This document shows positions 21,901 to 32,585 of a DNA stretch of 64,000 nt, one piece after another; the stretch's first letter is position 1; the number at the start of each line of letters is the position of its first letter. The stretch spans positions 19,866,975 to 19,930,974 of the forward strand of contig JALGQZ010000011.1 of assembly GCA_023105745.1 (NCBI GenBank). Direction: 5' to 3'. Both the position numbers and the translations under genes were made by a program. The notes under the pieces are model-generated. The model was not told where the DNA came from. It ran no database searches and was given only the letters and a program-made list of their open reading frames with translations. The DNA comes from Austropuccinia psidii. Its lineage: Eukaryota > Basidiomycota > Pucciniomycetes > Pucciniales > Sphaerophragmiaceae.

Positions 21901-24212
21901 ATGTTGTATCTGGTTTGTCCCTTGGAATTGATAAAAACAAAGTTGCAGCAGTATTGTTAAAACCCATGCCTCAGAATAAGAAGGAAATTCAGTCATTCTT
22001 AGGTTTTGCAGGATATTACAGGCAACACATTAAAGACTTTGCATCCATAGCAAGACCACTTTATAAGTTGTGTGACAAAGACACAGTATTTGAGATGACT
22101 GTTGACAGAGTCAAAGCTTTTGAATCTCTAAGAGAAGCATTGACCACTGCTCCACTCTTACTGATGCCAGACTTTAAATTGCCTTTCAAACTGTATATTG
22201 ATGCATCAGGGGATGGACTAGGTGCTGCAATTCACCAAGTTCAGATCATAAATGACAAACCTGTAGAAGGACCAATATGTTTCATATCCAGGCAAATCAA
22301 ACCAACTGAAGCCAGATATGGAGCAAGTCAAATGGAATGTCTATGCCTTGTCTGGGCCTTGGAGAAATTGAACTATTTCTTAGAGGGATGTGTTTTTGAA
22401 GTAATAACAGATTGTACAGCTGTGAAATCACTTTTGAACATGAAAACACCTAACAGACACATGCTCAGATGGCAAATAGCCATACAAGAATACAGAGGCA
22501 ATATGACTATTGTTCATAAGGATGGGAATATTCATAAGAATGCAGATGGACTAAGCAGATGGCCATTACCAAATAACATTGATAATCCTGCTTATGTTCC
22601 AGAAGAAGCTTCACCACAAATTCCAATAGAAGGAATAAGTGTTACAGACTTGAACACCACCTTCTTTGAAGAAGTCAGAAATAGTTACACTCAAGATAAG
22701 AATTGTAGCATCTTATGCCAATTACTTAACAAAGACTGTAAAGACAACTCTCTAATACATTCCTTGGATGAAGTATGGAGAAAATCTTATAATGAAGGAA
22801 GATTTCACCTACTGGATGGTATAATTTACCACAGAACCAAACACACATGTGTCATGACAGTTGTAGACAGGTCATTAATCAATCTTGTACTGAAAGAATG
22901 CCATGATAGTCCCTTTTCAGGACATCTTTCTGAAGACAGAACAAGAGAGAAAGTGGAGACCTGCATATGGTGGCCAATGTGGCAAAAAGATGTTGCAGAG
23001 TATTGCAAAACCTGTGACAGATGCCAAAAGGCAAATAAATCCACTGGCAAAAGACTTGGAAATATGATGAAAATCCAAGAACCAAACAGACCTTGGGAAA
23101 TTGTCCATATGGATTGGGTAACTGGCCTACCACCAGGAGGTGACAGGAGCTATAATGCTTGCCTAGTAATTGTGGACAGATTCAGTAAAACTCCAATCTT
23201 TTTACCATGTCACAAAGATGATACAGCCATGGATACAGCTCTTCTGATATGGAATAGAGTAGTGTCATGGACTGGGATATTTACAAATATCATCAGTGAT
23301 AGAGATCCCAAATTCACTTCAGCACTATGGACAAATCTTCACCAATTATTTGGCACTAAACTGTCTTTCTCTACAGCCTACCACCCACAAACTGATGGCC
23401 TGGCTGAACGAATGATCCAAACCTTAGAGGACATTGTGAGAAGATTTTGTGCATATGGCCTTGAATTCAAAGATTGTGATGGATTTACCCATGATTGGTG
23501 TACTCTGTTACAAGCACTGGAATTAGCATATAAAACATCAATCCATGCTAGTACCAATCAGACTCCTGCTATTCTAGAAAAAGGATGGAACCCCAAGTTA
23601 CCCCAAGACTCCTTGAGGAAAGACTTAATTGAAATACATGCCACAGCTGCTAGCTTCAAAGGAATGCTAGACAAAGCTAGAAAGCATGCAGTAAGATGCA
23701 TGGAGGACTCTTTTGCATATGCTAAAGATAAATGGGATAAATCTCATGCAACTCCAGATTTCAAAGTGGGGGACCTAGTTCTTGTATCCACCACTAACTT
23801 CAATAACATCAAAGGATGTAAAAAGTTGAAAGACTCCTTTGCAGGACCTTTTGTGATTAAGGCCCTCCATGGAGAAAATGCTGTTGAAGTAGAGTTATCT
23901 GAAGAACTTAGCAATAAGCACCCTACATTTCCAGTGAGCTTGATAAAACTATATAAATCTAGTGATTCTGAGAAATTTCCCTTGAGGAATAAGGTTCCCC
24001 AAGTTATACCTCCTATTGAGACATCTGGTACTAAGAAAATAACCAAAGTTCTTAAAGAAAGGAAATTAAGAACCAAGAAAGTAAGGGAATACCTTGTTAG
24101 GTACAGTGACCCAACTTGTGAAGATGAATGGTTAGAAGAAAAAGATATACCAGAAGCTACCAAACTCCTGAGGAGATTCAGACACACTAGAAACACCAAT
24201 ATTACAAAGTAA
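18948..24212 (+). CDS. gag-pol: Element C Gag-Pol polyprotein, intact
   Basis: One uninterrupted 1754-residue frame. Approximate residue positions: coiled-coil-rich N-terminus 1-240; Gag core 260-430 ([15 protein letters not shown]); CCHC knuckle about 466 ([14 protein letters not shown]); protease about 586 (LLLDPGAF, with Pro where most families have Ser or Thr). Reverse transcriptase is at 770-960 ([16 protein letters not shown] about 935), RNase H at 1070-1190 ([30 protein letters not shown]) and integrase zinc module at about 1317. The DDE core is at 1388-1486 (MDW, SDRDPKF, LAERM), the GPF module near 1633, and a chromodomain-like end at 1698-1748 (EYLVRY, DEWLEE). All catalytic acids I can place are present. 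Gag and Pol are fused without a frameshift. It starts on the ATGA shared with ORF1. Confidence 0.95.
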   Translation: MISDIFDSIPELYNAINDVKKHLSDKNDTICNNIKTNNLSLCQINETLMCFEKGLRTIKNSNNDNSSNIKINEQSAIIKELTDKYSKFNIDDIIETRIKQAINIIKTDNKKVLDDISNSFTEVKTYTIALKKCFDASQEEVSKLSMKLNQVTSDNTRQTELWQELTHKEDMYKIEIINLIQSFQHEYRNSQRCSNSKMNDIEQILNTLPRMSTPLNQNEGTRISNPQVLDPDNSQSKNELSTSFHNLEPSMGQALLKEVPKLKEWPHFSGEGEYDHMEFIRGIEMIKEDFELPDRLVTARFNTLFTRSAHRWYIKIRQAHGHQSWTWWKTQIINKWANDAWRFKVETAFESAKFNADKDKALPWFCQQKDRLTALYPDMSEFMIHRKILRQCGGDLEHAVKSRTTEQSSAEDIINILEEVTTRTKIGSSRVNLKTRFNTPWKDSVDKNPKENSSNIKYKSADTVRKCRICQSTTHLANTCPKRGKINEIDIEKEPDVEKEDIIEDNSDDKSSIFSESSKDIENINATFDIMESYSHLPQLSHGQVDLSKVQDAQLMKIKPNRGKGYTAGNSCITEVVIDNKPTKLLLDPGAFCSCVGKSFLKTCVPNFEDQLLPIDGIKFNSASNPMKALGIFETNVIFPHINGNLRITVEFVVMENCSSTHFILGNDYLIMYGIDLHNNKDRYFTIGDNKRQKFAFLPFKRQITVNKVSPVNLELEKFKSEQLNEAEISLHLTDKQENELSSLLYDHKGAFATDKEPLGAIIGHEVDIILNIERPYPPLLRRPAYPASPKSREALEIHIKELLDLGVIRKVGHNEEVEITTPVIVAWHNGKSRMVGDFRALNTYTVPDRYPIPKIQIALTQISQAVYITTMDALKGFHQNVVTPRARKYLRIIVHCGVYEYLRMPFGIKNAPSHFQRMMNEIFPEELSEGWLLIYIDDIIICSKTWEEHIYRLSRVLTKIQSVNMKISLKKCHFGFKELKALGHVVSGLSLGIDKNKVAAVLLKPMPQNKKEIQSFLGFAGYYRQHIKDFASIARPLYKLCDKDTVFEMTVDRVKAFESLREALTTAPLLLMPDFKLPFKLYIDASGDGLGAAIHQVQIINDKPVEGPICFISRQIKPTEARYGASQMECLCLVWALEKLNYFLEGCVFEVITDCTAVKSLLNMKTPNRHMLRWQIAIQEYRGNMTIVHKDGNIHKNADGLSRWPLPNNIDNPAYVPEEASPQIPIEGISVTDLNTTFFEEVRNSYTQDKNCSILCQLLNKDCKDNSLIHSLDEVWRKSYNEGRFHLLDGIIYHRTKHTCVMTVVDRSLINLVLKECHDSPFSGHLSEDRTREKVETCIWWPMWQKDVAEYCKTCDRCQKANKSTGKRLGNMMKIQEPNRPWEIVHMDWVTGLPPGGDRSYNACLVIVDRFSKTPIFLPCHKDDTAMDTALLIWNRVVSWTGIFTNIISDRDPKFTSALWTNLHQLFGTKLSFSTAYHPQTDGLAERMIQTLEDIVRRFCAYGLEFKDCDGFTHDWCTLLQALELAYKTSIHASTNQTPAILEKGWNPKLPQDSLRKDLIEIHATAASFKGMLDKARKHAVRCMEDSFAYAKDKWDKSHATPDFKVGDLVLVSTTNFNNIKGCKKLKDSFAGPFVIKALHGENAVEVELSEELSNKHPTFPVSLIKLYKSSDSEKFPLRNKVPQVIPPIETSGTKKITKVLKERKLRTKKVREYLVRYSDPTCEDEWLEEKDIPEATKLLRRFRHTRNTNITK

Positions 24213-24237
24213 TATTCTTTTTTTTAGGGGGAGGGAA
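24213..24237 (+). other. Polypurine tract of element C
   Basis: TTTTTTTTAGGGGGAGGGAA just before the 3' LTR; standard plus-strand primer position. Confidence 0.75.
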
Positions 24238-26071
24238 TGTGAGCCTTACAGGTAATTTCATATACCCAAAAGACCACAAATATAAAAAATAACATATTAA
24301 TATAAATAAAATAAATTTATTTATATTATTAAAATGAAAATCAAAATATAAATATAAAATTATATTAAAAATAAAAAATTAATTATAATTTAAAAATAAA
24401 AATACATTAAATTTTGTAAATATAAAATTACATTTATACTTGAAAAAATTAAGTAAAAATGAAATTTTAACAAAATTGTGAAAAAATAAATAAATTTAGA
24501 AAAAAGTTAAATAAAATTTATTATAACTTTTTATCCAATAAATAAACATATAAAATTTATTTCACCATTGGATTCCTCATAAAAAATCAGGTGGGGTCAC
24601 CTCTGAGTGAAATTCTTGTAACTCAACTCTAAATAAGCTTAAATTAAGTTTTTAGTATTTTCAATACAAAAGTTGAAAATCCTCAAAACCTTAATTTAAT
24701 TCACACCACATGTGGTGTTAACCATCAATTTTTGTGTTAAAATTGAGGTGTTGTGTTTAGTTTAGAAGTTATGAGGAATTGAAGTATTTTCAATTGAATT
24801 CAATTGAAATGTCAAAATGTGCGCGTGTATTACATAAGTGAACTTTGATCTACATATGAGGTGTCAATTATTACTGTATTGTACTGTACAATTGAATTGA
24901 ATTACATATGTAAATTATAAGTATAATACATGATGAGGAATTAAAGGAAAAATAAATTGGAAAGATTAAATTTGGGGGGGAAAAGGAACTCCAGCTCTAA
25001 GGGGGAGCTAGACCCCCAAAATCCTTGCTGACAGGCGTGGGATGTCAAAATTCACGCAAAATTTCATCACTTTTGGCCTGGAATTGAGTTACAGGGTCTG
25101 TGGACTCAATTGATGATGAGGTTTTGATACCAACTGGGGTAGTTTTAGCTGTTGCCAAGAGGGTAAAACTACCCTTAAGATAAAACAATCATAATAAAAA
25201 CAGTTTTAACTGGTTTGTACGTCTCTGAAACACATTCTGACGTGTTTTGAGAGCTCTAGGCCTGGTATTGCTATAGTAATGGCTGATTTAAGGGTCTAAA
25301 ATGGCGAAAAATGGCTAAAAATGGCTTAAACCAGCCCTTTTTGGTCTAAACCAGGGTTCAATGATGCCATAATTGGCTTTTCTGTTGTCAGACTATTTTT
25401 CACGACTGACAAGAGTAAATTTTACTTTTGGAGTAAGAGAATTGATAGCTATAAAAGAATGTCTTCTTTGCCCCACTTTTCTCTTCATGTTAGAATCTTT
25501 TCCTTTTATTAATTAGTTTAAAACTGTTAAACCAATCAATCAAAGATGCCAACCACCACTTTTAAATCATTTTAATCCTTTTAACCACGTGAAAAAATCA
25601 TTATAATCATTGTTTGTAACTCTTATAATCATTTTTACCCCTGAACCACCCCAAAAGTGAATTAAAGCATCTTTCATCACTGTAAACTTTGTCACTTTGT
25701 TTCCAAATTCACTCTGGTCACTTTTGGGCGTGTTTTCTCTTTAATATTCTTTTTAAAGACTTTGTTCTTTAATTAATTGCTTTCAGTTCTTTGCTCAATT
25801 AATTCCAATTGAAATTGCTCTTGAAGAAATTTCTTTTGTAGCCTTAAAATATCTCTTGTAGAGTATTTTTTGGATAAATCTTTATTGTTGGTAAAACAAT
25901 AAATTCTTATATTATTGTTTTATACTAATAAATTTATAAACAATAAAATTGGCGTGTTTTCTCTTAAAAATAATATTTCATACTATTTTTAACTGAATTT
26001 TACCTTATACAAATTTTGAGGACAGGAAAAGTACTTGATTTTTAATCAAAGTTTCATATCCACACCTTACA
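24238..26071 (+). repeat. 3' LTR of element C
   Basis: Same 1834-bp length as the 5' copy. The TATA box is at 25450-25457. It is followed by the second TTTTG and then the remaining 15 bp of LTR G. Confidence 0.95.
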
Positions 26072-26076
26072 TTTTG

Positions 26077-26091
26077 AGTCATAGGCTGACA
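26077..26091 (-). repeat. Truncated B-family LTR G, terminal 15 bp
   Basis: AGTCATAGGCTGACA is the reverse complement of a B-family LTR start. Joined at the TTTTG duplication it continues 15981, which proves that C inserted into G. Confidence 0.8.
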
Positions 26092-26197
26092 TTTTACTTC
26101 CACTACTTTCAAAAATCCCACCTTTTTTGGTCAATTTTTGTTTTTTTATTCTAGAAATTTCAATCAACTTGTCACCATCTATTTAATTAATAAACTA

Positions 26198-27452
26198 CCT
26201 CTGCTATACCCCAAACCCCAGGAAATTTAACTGAATTCAATGAACAAATATCCTCAGCCCTGGAGAGTGGGAGTGAAATATCTAATATGGTCAGTAGTCA
26301 TAAATTAGGCATTGGAGTAGAGAGCCAGTCACATGAAAATAATCAAGATCCACCAGTTCTTCCAGAATGTGAGCGTAGATTCATCTTGAATATTTTTAAT
26401 CTCTGAAACCCTGATGGTTTTTCATAGCCTTCATTTCAGCTCAGCCTCCAATCTCTCAAAAACCAAATTGTAAAAGCTATGAGAAGGAAAAGACTGTTGA
26501 ACCTTGTGCACCAACAGGGGATGCTGGGAAAAATGATGTAATTTTCAGTGGTGAGGTTCAACTTATATCCAAATAGCAATTTGTCTCAAACATTTCTCTA
26601 ACAATCTCAAGGCTGGAAAAAGTTCAAAAAGACATTAAAATTCCTGATTATGTACATCAAACAATTACTGAAGCAATGAGCCTCCTCACGATGGATTTGA
26701 ACTGTAAGTCCATTACTAATTCAAAACATAATTGATAAAAAATCTGCTTACAATATATGGCTAGGTGTGGATGTGGGAGAATCATTACCCAAAGGATCTT
26801 GAGTGGTAATTGGAGTGCCAGGAAAAGGTTTACAAAACAGACCAAATGTAAATTCCACCAAAAAGAACAACAAAAGATGCCATACCTTTGAAGCCACAAA
26901 GGATTCTTGGAATCAAGGTGATGATGTTATCAATGTTGAAGTTGACCATAATGGTAATGAACATCCACATACTGAAACCCCCCCAGTAATCAATGAAACA
27001 ATCCATGATGAAACCCCTCCTGCCACTTCTCAAAATATTTAAGCATTTCAAGAAAGGGAGGAAATTAAAGATGATACAATGGGTCAAGAAGATATTACTG
27101 TTATAATTCCTGAACCTGACCCCAAAGTGTGACCTCTGCTAATGTTCAAGAAATATTTTTATCCCCCATTGAAGAGTTTTGAGACATTTTGAATTATCAT
27201 TCCAATATTACTCAAGAATCACGGAAAAGAGCGCTTGATAATATTAATAGTATTTACAAAAATAAATGGGACAATTTACAAAAAAATGATGTTGATACAT
27301 TCCTTCCTGTTGATATTAAGGTGATCAGTAACCAAGAGCTTAAAATGTTGGCCTGGATTGAGGAGCTTGAGATTGTGGGTAATTTTTGTCTTTGTGAATC
27401 ATACATTATGATTTGGCTGATGACTCAAGTTATATACATTGCAACATACAGG
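26198..27452 (+). pseudogene. Decayed, apparently spliced coding sequence of unknown family
   Basis: An open stretch from about 26210 (IPQTPGNLTEFNEQISSALE) leads to a donor-like GTGAGC at 26369. The acceptor TTCATTTCAG near 26440 rejoins it in phase with a second open stretch (QPPISQKPNCKS). This runs through a TAG (SK*QFV, about 26574), then a one-base slip near 26705, to VIGVPGKGLQNRPN, HTFEATKDSWNQGDD and an acidic region. Further stops at 27040 and 27133 precede a last open part with ESRKRALDNINSIYKNKW and LKMLAWIEELEIVG. H1 cuts it at 27452. I do not recognise a domain. It may be a host gene or the leading gene of another transposon. Confidence 0.4.
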
Positions 27453-28864
27453 TGTCACAGGGGCTCTTGGACAGAAATACAAGAGTGGCCTGGCACTCAG
27501 CAATCAGGGAACTCACTTGGAAGACTCCAAAGAATAAAGAAATAAAAATAAAGAATAAATTCCTCTAAGAAATATGCAGGTGCAAGATGAGATGCAATGA
27601 GAGGAAAGAGAAGCCAAATGGCCAAAGAGCCAACCAAGTAAGTCCTTAATCACTGTTTCAACCTGTCAAAATGAACAATGGAATTAGGAAGGATATGACC
27701 ACCAAATATCCATTGACAGGCGAAGAAAGAAAAAGAGAAAAGGTGCTAAATGACTGACTTGATAATATCAGTATTCACTTAACAAAAATGATAAGATAAA
27801 TAAAGATAAAATAAAACCAGAATATATTAATTAACTGGGGAAAACCTCCCAGGGTGGAAAGGGTATCCGGTATATGTGAAAAGTTGGGAGCTTGAGTTCT
27901 TCAGGCTGAAAACTGATCTGTATTGATCCTTGAGGCTGTATTGATTGTTTTGGGAATTGATACAGCTGGCTAATATTGAAATTGAATTGGGTTGAATGAA
28001 TTTCCCATGCTTGAAAATGAAATACAGTTCTTGATGGATCCAGACTGTATTGAAATGAATATGGTTGAAAAGATGGATTGAGTGGAGCTTCGACACTTGA
28101 GAATTGAATGAATGAATGAATAAATGAACTGCCTCTTGACTCCCTTGAGAATGGTTGAACAGTATTGCCTTGGAGGAATCCTGTGAATGGAATTATCCAA
28201 TGACGTCTTGATGGCGTGATTGGTCTTTGACGCTAAAACACTTGCTCTTGAGCCTTGATGAGTCCTCTGAAGGATTCGGTGCCTTGATGACGTGATGATA
28301 TGGTGGAATGTTGAAATGACCATTTGATATTTCCACCATTGAATTGCTGTTGAAAAATGATGCACAATGATATAAAACATCATTTATGGCATATTGGTTC
28401 ATTGGAAAGAAGATTACGTCCAAAGGTCTTGAGATGGAAAGACAGAGGGGAAAAGATAAATGTGATGGCTTCAGAGCTTGGAAGAGTTTTTCTGGGTCCT
28501 TTGGGGTTCTGAGCCGAAAACTGCCCTAAAGGGCCGGACAGTGTCTTTTGGACACTTTGCGTCAAAGTGCGCAAAAATGCGCATTATGAGCCCAAATGGC
28601 CAAAAACAGCCATTTGGGCTGTTTCCCCTGGCTTTGAGGGAAATGACCAGAAATACCCATTTGGGCATAAGTTGCCGCTATGGCTTCTGGATTGAGGTGA
28701 AGGGCCATGAAGGCCCCAAAAGACAAATGGCCATGAATGGTCCATAAGATGATGACGTGGCCATATTGGCCACTGGTGATGGATATGGCCAATTGGCCAT
28801 AAAAGGACTGTGGCTTGATATGCCATATGGAGATCCAAGGAGGTGAATTGCCATGGTTGTGACA
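27453..28864 (-). repeat. 3' LTR of H1
   Basis: Plus strand reads TGTCACAGGGGCTCTTGG to GGTTGTGACA. It is repeated at 45520-46935 and, in more diverged form, at 52685 and 59893. It contains many GGCC words (28500-28860) and a TGCGCAAAAATGCGCA block near 28570. Confidence 0.88.
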
Positions 28865-29665
28865 GTACCCCCCCACCTTGAAATGGTGAGCTCCTGAGCA
28901 CCAATACAAGGTGAAGCCTGTTGAGGTTATTGGAAAGGATTGACAGTGGGATAGAGGAAAGTTCTTTTAAGAGGAAAATAAAATAATAACTGATATTAAA
29001 AATTTGTCATATGATACAGGACTTGCTTGATCTTCTTTTGAGATTGGCTTCAAGATTGATGATGTTTGAAATAAATGAATATCTTGACGTGAAATTTGAT
29101 ATTATAAAATGAAAATGAAAATAAAATTTGATATAAAGAATGAAAATGAAAGTAAAAGAAAGAGAAAAGAGAAAAGAAAAATGAATTGAATCTTGAGGAG
29201 GTTCCAATCTTCATCACAGAGGTTGATAACTGATTTTGAGATTTACCAAGGACCTGGAAAGAGAAATTTGATGCCACGTGCTCACAAAGTGGCCCAGGTG
29301 ATGTTCTGAAAACATTGTAGACCCCTCAGGGAAGTGCACACCAGGAGAGGAACTTACTTTTGGTAGTTACCCCTCCCGGCAGTGCCATAAAAATAAAAAC
29401 AAAAATGTTGAAGGAATGAATTTGAATTTGCAATCTTGGAAATGAATTGAAAGGTGAATGGCCCATTGTCTGAAGTGAAAATGGCCATAATATTGGAAAT
29501 GAAGTTGAAAGCCATGCCAAAGATCTGTGTCCAAAATTGCAAAGTGCTCACAGAGTGGCCAAGGTGATGCTTACAACAAGAAAAGAGTAGAATACCCCTA
29601 AAGGTGTATACCAGGAGTGGGACTTACTTTTGGTAATTACTCTCCCCACAAAGGACCATAATGAA
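28865..29665 (-). other. H1 polypurine tract and 3' untranslated region with a duplication
   Basis: The plus strand GTACCCCCCCACC next to the LTR is the complement of a polypurine tract. The rest is non-coding. Two imperfect copies of a block of about 100 bp lie about 285 bp apart (29285-29390 and 29555-29665), each with ACCAGGAG..GGACTTAC followed by TTTTGGTA.TTAC.C. H2 repeats the same arrangement. The function is unknown. Confidence 0.6.
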
Positions 29666-31059
29666 TCAAGCTTTTGAAGAATTGGGCCCAGGCTTGTCAG
29701 GATATAATGAATGAAAATCTTTGACAAGTTCAGGACAATTCTTGAGTTTTTTGGTTGGTTCCCAAGTGGATCTTTCTGGGTCTTGACTGAAACCTTTCCA
29801 TTCCACCAGATACCATAATTTTCCTCTCTTAAGGTTTGAGTCCAGTATCTGAGATACTTCCAATTCCTCTTCTTCTTCAATGATGATTGGAGGAGGAGGC
29901 TCTTGATGCCTATTTGGGATTGTTGATGTCTTGAATGGTTCTAAGAGTGAAATATGGAAGACTGGGTGGATGGAATTTCATTGAGATGGGAGCTTGAGGT
30001 GGTAGGCATGAGTGCTGACTTTCTTCAAGATTGGAAAATGACCCAACCATCTTTCTGACAGTTTTTTTGTGGGTCTAGTTGATTTTATGTTCTTGGAGGA
30101 AAGCCATACCATGTCACCAGGATTGAAAACAGGTGGAATTGCTCTACTTTTATCAGCATACCTCCTAAACCTGTTTATGGCAACTTCAACTTCTCTCTTG
30201 ACATCTTTCTGTACTGATTGGATTTTTGTTGATAACTTTCCAGCAGGAGTGTCTTGAGTGATGTGAACTGAGTCAAATTGTGGATCTCTTTCATAAACAG
30301 TGAAAAACAGTGATTGTCTTGTTGAATAGTGGTCTGAGGTATTGTAGGCAAATTCAGCCAGAGGGAGCCAGGTGTTCCAATCATCTTGATGATAACTGAC
30401 ATACATCCAAAGGTACTGTTCTAGTATCTGATTTACCCTCTCTGTCTGTTCATCAGTTTCTGGATTGTAAGGAGTTGACAGATCTCTTGAAATATTGAGC
30501 TGCTGACAAAGATTGGTCCAAAAAGAAAAAACAATAAGAGAACCTTTATCACTAACAATGCTTGAGGGAAGGCCATGCTTTGAGAAAATATTCTTGATGA
30601 ATAAATGGGCCAAATCTAGTGAAGTTATTGAAGTCATTTTTGGAATAAAAACTGCCATTTTTGAGAATCTGTCCACTATGACAAGGATTGAGTCAAAGGA
30701 ATTGGACAGTGGCAATTGAGTGATGAAATCCATTGAAAGAAAAATCCAAGGACCACTTGGAATTGGAACAGGCTTGAGAAGTCCAAACTTCTTGTGATGA
30801 ATATTTTTGTTTCTTGAACACTGTTGACAGGATGATATATAATCCTTGATAAATTGAGTCATGCCAGGGCAGTGAAAATCCCGCTTGACAAGTTTGAGAG
30901 TCTTCTCTTGGCCAGGGTGTCCAGCTAGAGGAGAGTCATGCCTTTTTTGAAGTATGCTGAGTTGAATTGTGGGGTTATTTGGGACCACCACCCGATCTTT
31001 GAACAGAAGAAGTTCGGAGGAGGAATCAAGACAATAATATTGGACAGATTTACCTTTAA
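29666..31059 (-). pseudogene. pol: H1 Pol: integrase and chromodomain
   Basis: The second part of H1 Pol, downstream of the D insertion on the minus strand. An HHCC module (HDSPLAGHPG, CQQCSRN) is followed by the DDE core (SMDFITQLP; SDKGSLIV in place of the usual Arg-Gly-Ser; DEQTERVNQ), then GHFPILKKV. A classic chromodomain ends it (LWYLVEWKGF, STWEPTKKL). A TGA at 29978-29980 replaces a Trp codon present in H2 (LPSQW). Chromodomains of such elements are known to steer insertion to modified chromatin. The reading across D is off by one base, so H1 also suffered a small indel there. Confidence 0.88.
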
Positions 31060-32561
31060 TGTCAGGGTGAGTCTATGTAGTAGCTTAAAAATAGTAAATA
31101 CAAGCTAGTACTATGACTGTGACACGTCAAAATAAATAAAAAATGAAATCTTCAGGTCCTACTGCTACGTGGTAACAGTGGTGATGAGTCTATTGAGGAC
31201 CTGGGTTGCAATGCTCTAATATCTTTGACTGTAAAGAAACACTACAATAATTATATTCTAATTATATCTTAAATAATTCTAAGGACACTACTGATGAATA
31301 ACAGTCTTGTCACATAAGAATAATGGTAATTTAAGATAAGATGATGGGTTTTCAAGGGAAAAACCCTCCTTTTTATATCTTCCAAGACTGTCAAGAGTTA
31401 TTAACTCTTCACACGTCAGAGGAGTGAGAATTTTCACTCCAGTGGTCAGTCTGTGGTTCTAGATCCTCAATTCTGACGTCAATATAGACAGAATTGTGGA
31501 TTTGGAACCACAAATGATCATTCTGGATCAATACAGGGTGAAAAAACTTTTCACCTGCCACGTCAGCACTTGGATGATGTTGTTCGGTGTCTTTATGATC
31601 AATATTGGTCATTCTGGGCGGGTTTAAGCTTTAAATAACCATTATTTTAAGTATCAAAGCTGTACAGGTTGGTACAGGTTTGGTACAGACCAGTATTGGT
31701 CAAAATACTTCCAACCAAGATATCTCAGTCAGTTTTTGAGATATCAAGAAACTAAGAGCACAGAATTGAAGGGCTTAATGAGCTCTTCAATTTGGTATGC
31801 TTCATGTTTACCCTTCTTGCAAATAGCAAAAAGTTATAAGGGTTTTAAGTTTTTGGATGTAATTTTGTACATCAGTATGAGGCTTCAAAAACTTCCATGC
31901 TAGATATCTTCTTCAATTTGGAAGATATCTGTATTCTGATGATACAGCTTTGTAGGGCTTGATTAGCCCTACAGTTTGGTATATGACACTGTACAGTTGT
32001 ATTAGTGTATGCCAAAGATACAGGGGTTTGTTTATTTTCTTATTTTCAGAATATCTGTATTTTGGTTATTAAACTTTTGAACCAAGATCCCTCAGTCAAT
32101 TTAAGAGATACAGAGGTCTAAGGTGTCTCAAATTAAAGCTCTTGTTGAGATCTTTAATTTGTTTGTACTTTTGTACAGTTTTGTACAAGCCCTCTTTGAC
32201 TTTCAGGGGGACTTGGTTTTGAAAATGAGGTTATATTATATCTCCAGTTGTAGTGGTGTTACTACAACATGGATGATATCATTGTGTAGCTCTCTATGTG
32301 AGCTTTAAGAAAAATACCATTTTGGTATAGGATAACTTAAATATGCATAAGTTAGATGAGAGGTGAAAATAAGGGTTTTGACTTGTTTATTCTCCTCTAG
32401 GTTTCCTTATTCTGTTTGGATAAGGTTGGTGTTTAATGTAAGAGGGTTGTTTTCTCTTAATTATTACCTGTATTGACTATGTTTGTTCAATAATTGTCAT
32501 ACCATTATTTATGGTATGTTGGATGTCATGCTAGTGCTCTGTTTTGAGTCACAGGCTGACA
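31060..32561 (-). repeat. 3' LTR of element D
   Basis: Plus strand TGTCAGGGTGAGTC to GAGTCACAGGCTGACA; copy at 39604-41105. The TATA box on the minus strand is TATAAAAAGG at 31367-31376. The last 20 bp (LTR start) match those of B and E. Confidence 0.93.
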
Positions 32562-32585
32562 TACCCTCCCTCAAAAGAAGGCTCA
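32562..32585 (-). other. Polypurine tract of element D
   Basis: The plus strand TACCCTCCCTCAAAAGAAGG is the complement of a purine tract like that of B, between the Gag-Pol stop and the LTR. Confidence 0.7.

Larger units (their letters stand above)
15982..26071 (+). mobile_element. Element C: full-length, apparently intact Ty3 retrotransposon
   Basis: A 10090-bp element with two LTRs of exactly 1834 bp and a TTTTG target duplication (15977-15981 and 26072-26076). By eye the LTRs differ at about 20-25 sites with no indels, about 1.3 percent. It has a primer-site box, ORF1, an uninterrupted 1754-codon Gag-Pol, and a polypurine tract. It is the only element in the window with undamaged long frames, so it is the best candidate for a competent copy. 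Its lineage is related to B and D in Gag-Pol layout but has a different AT-rich LTR. Confidence 0.95.
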
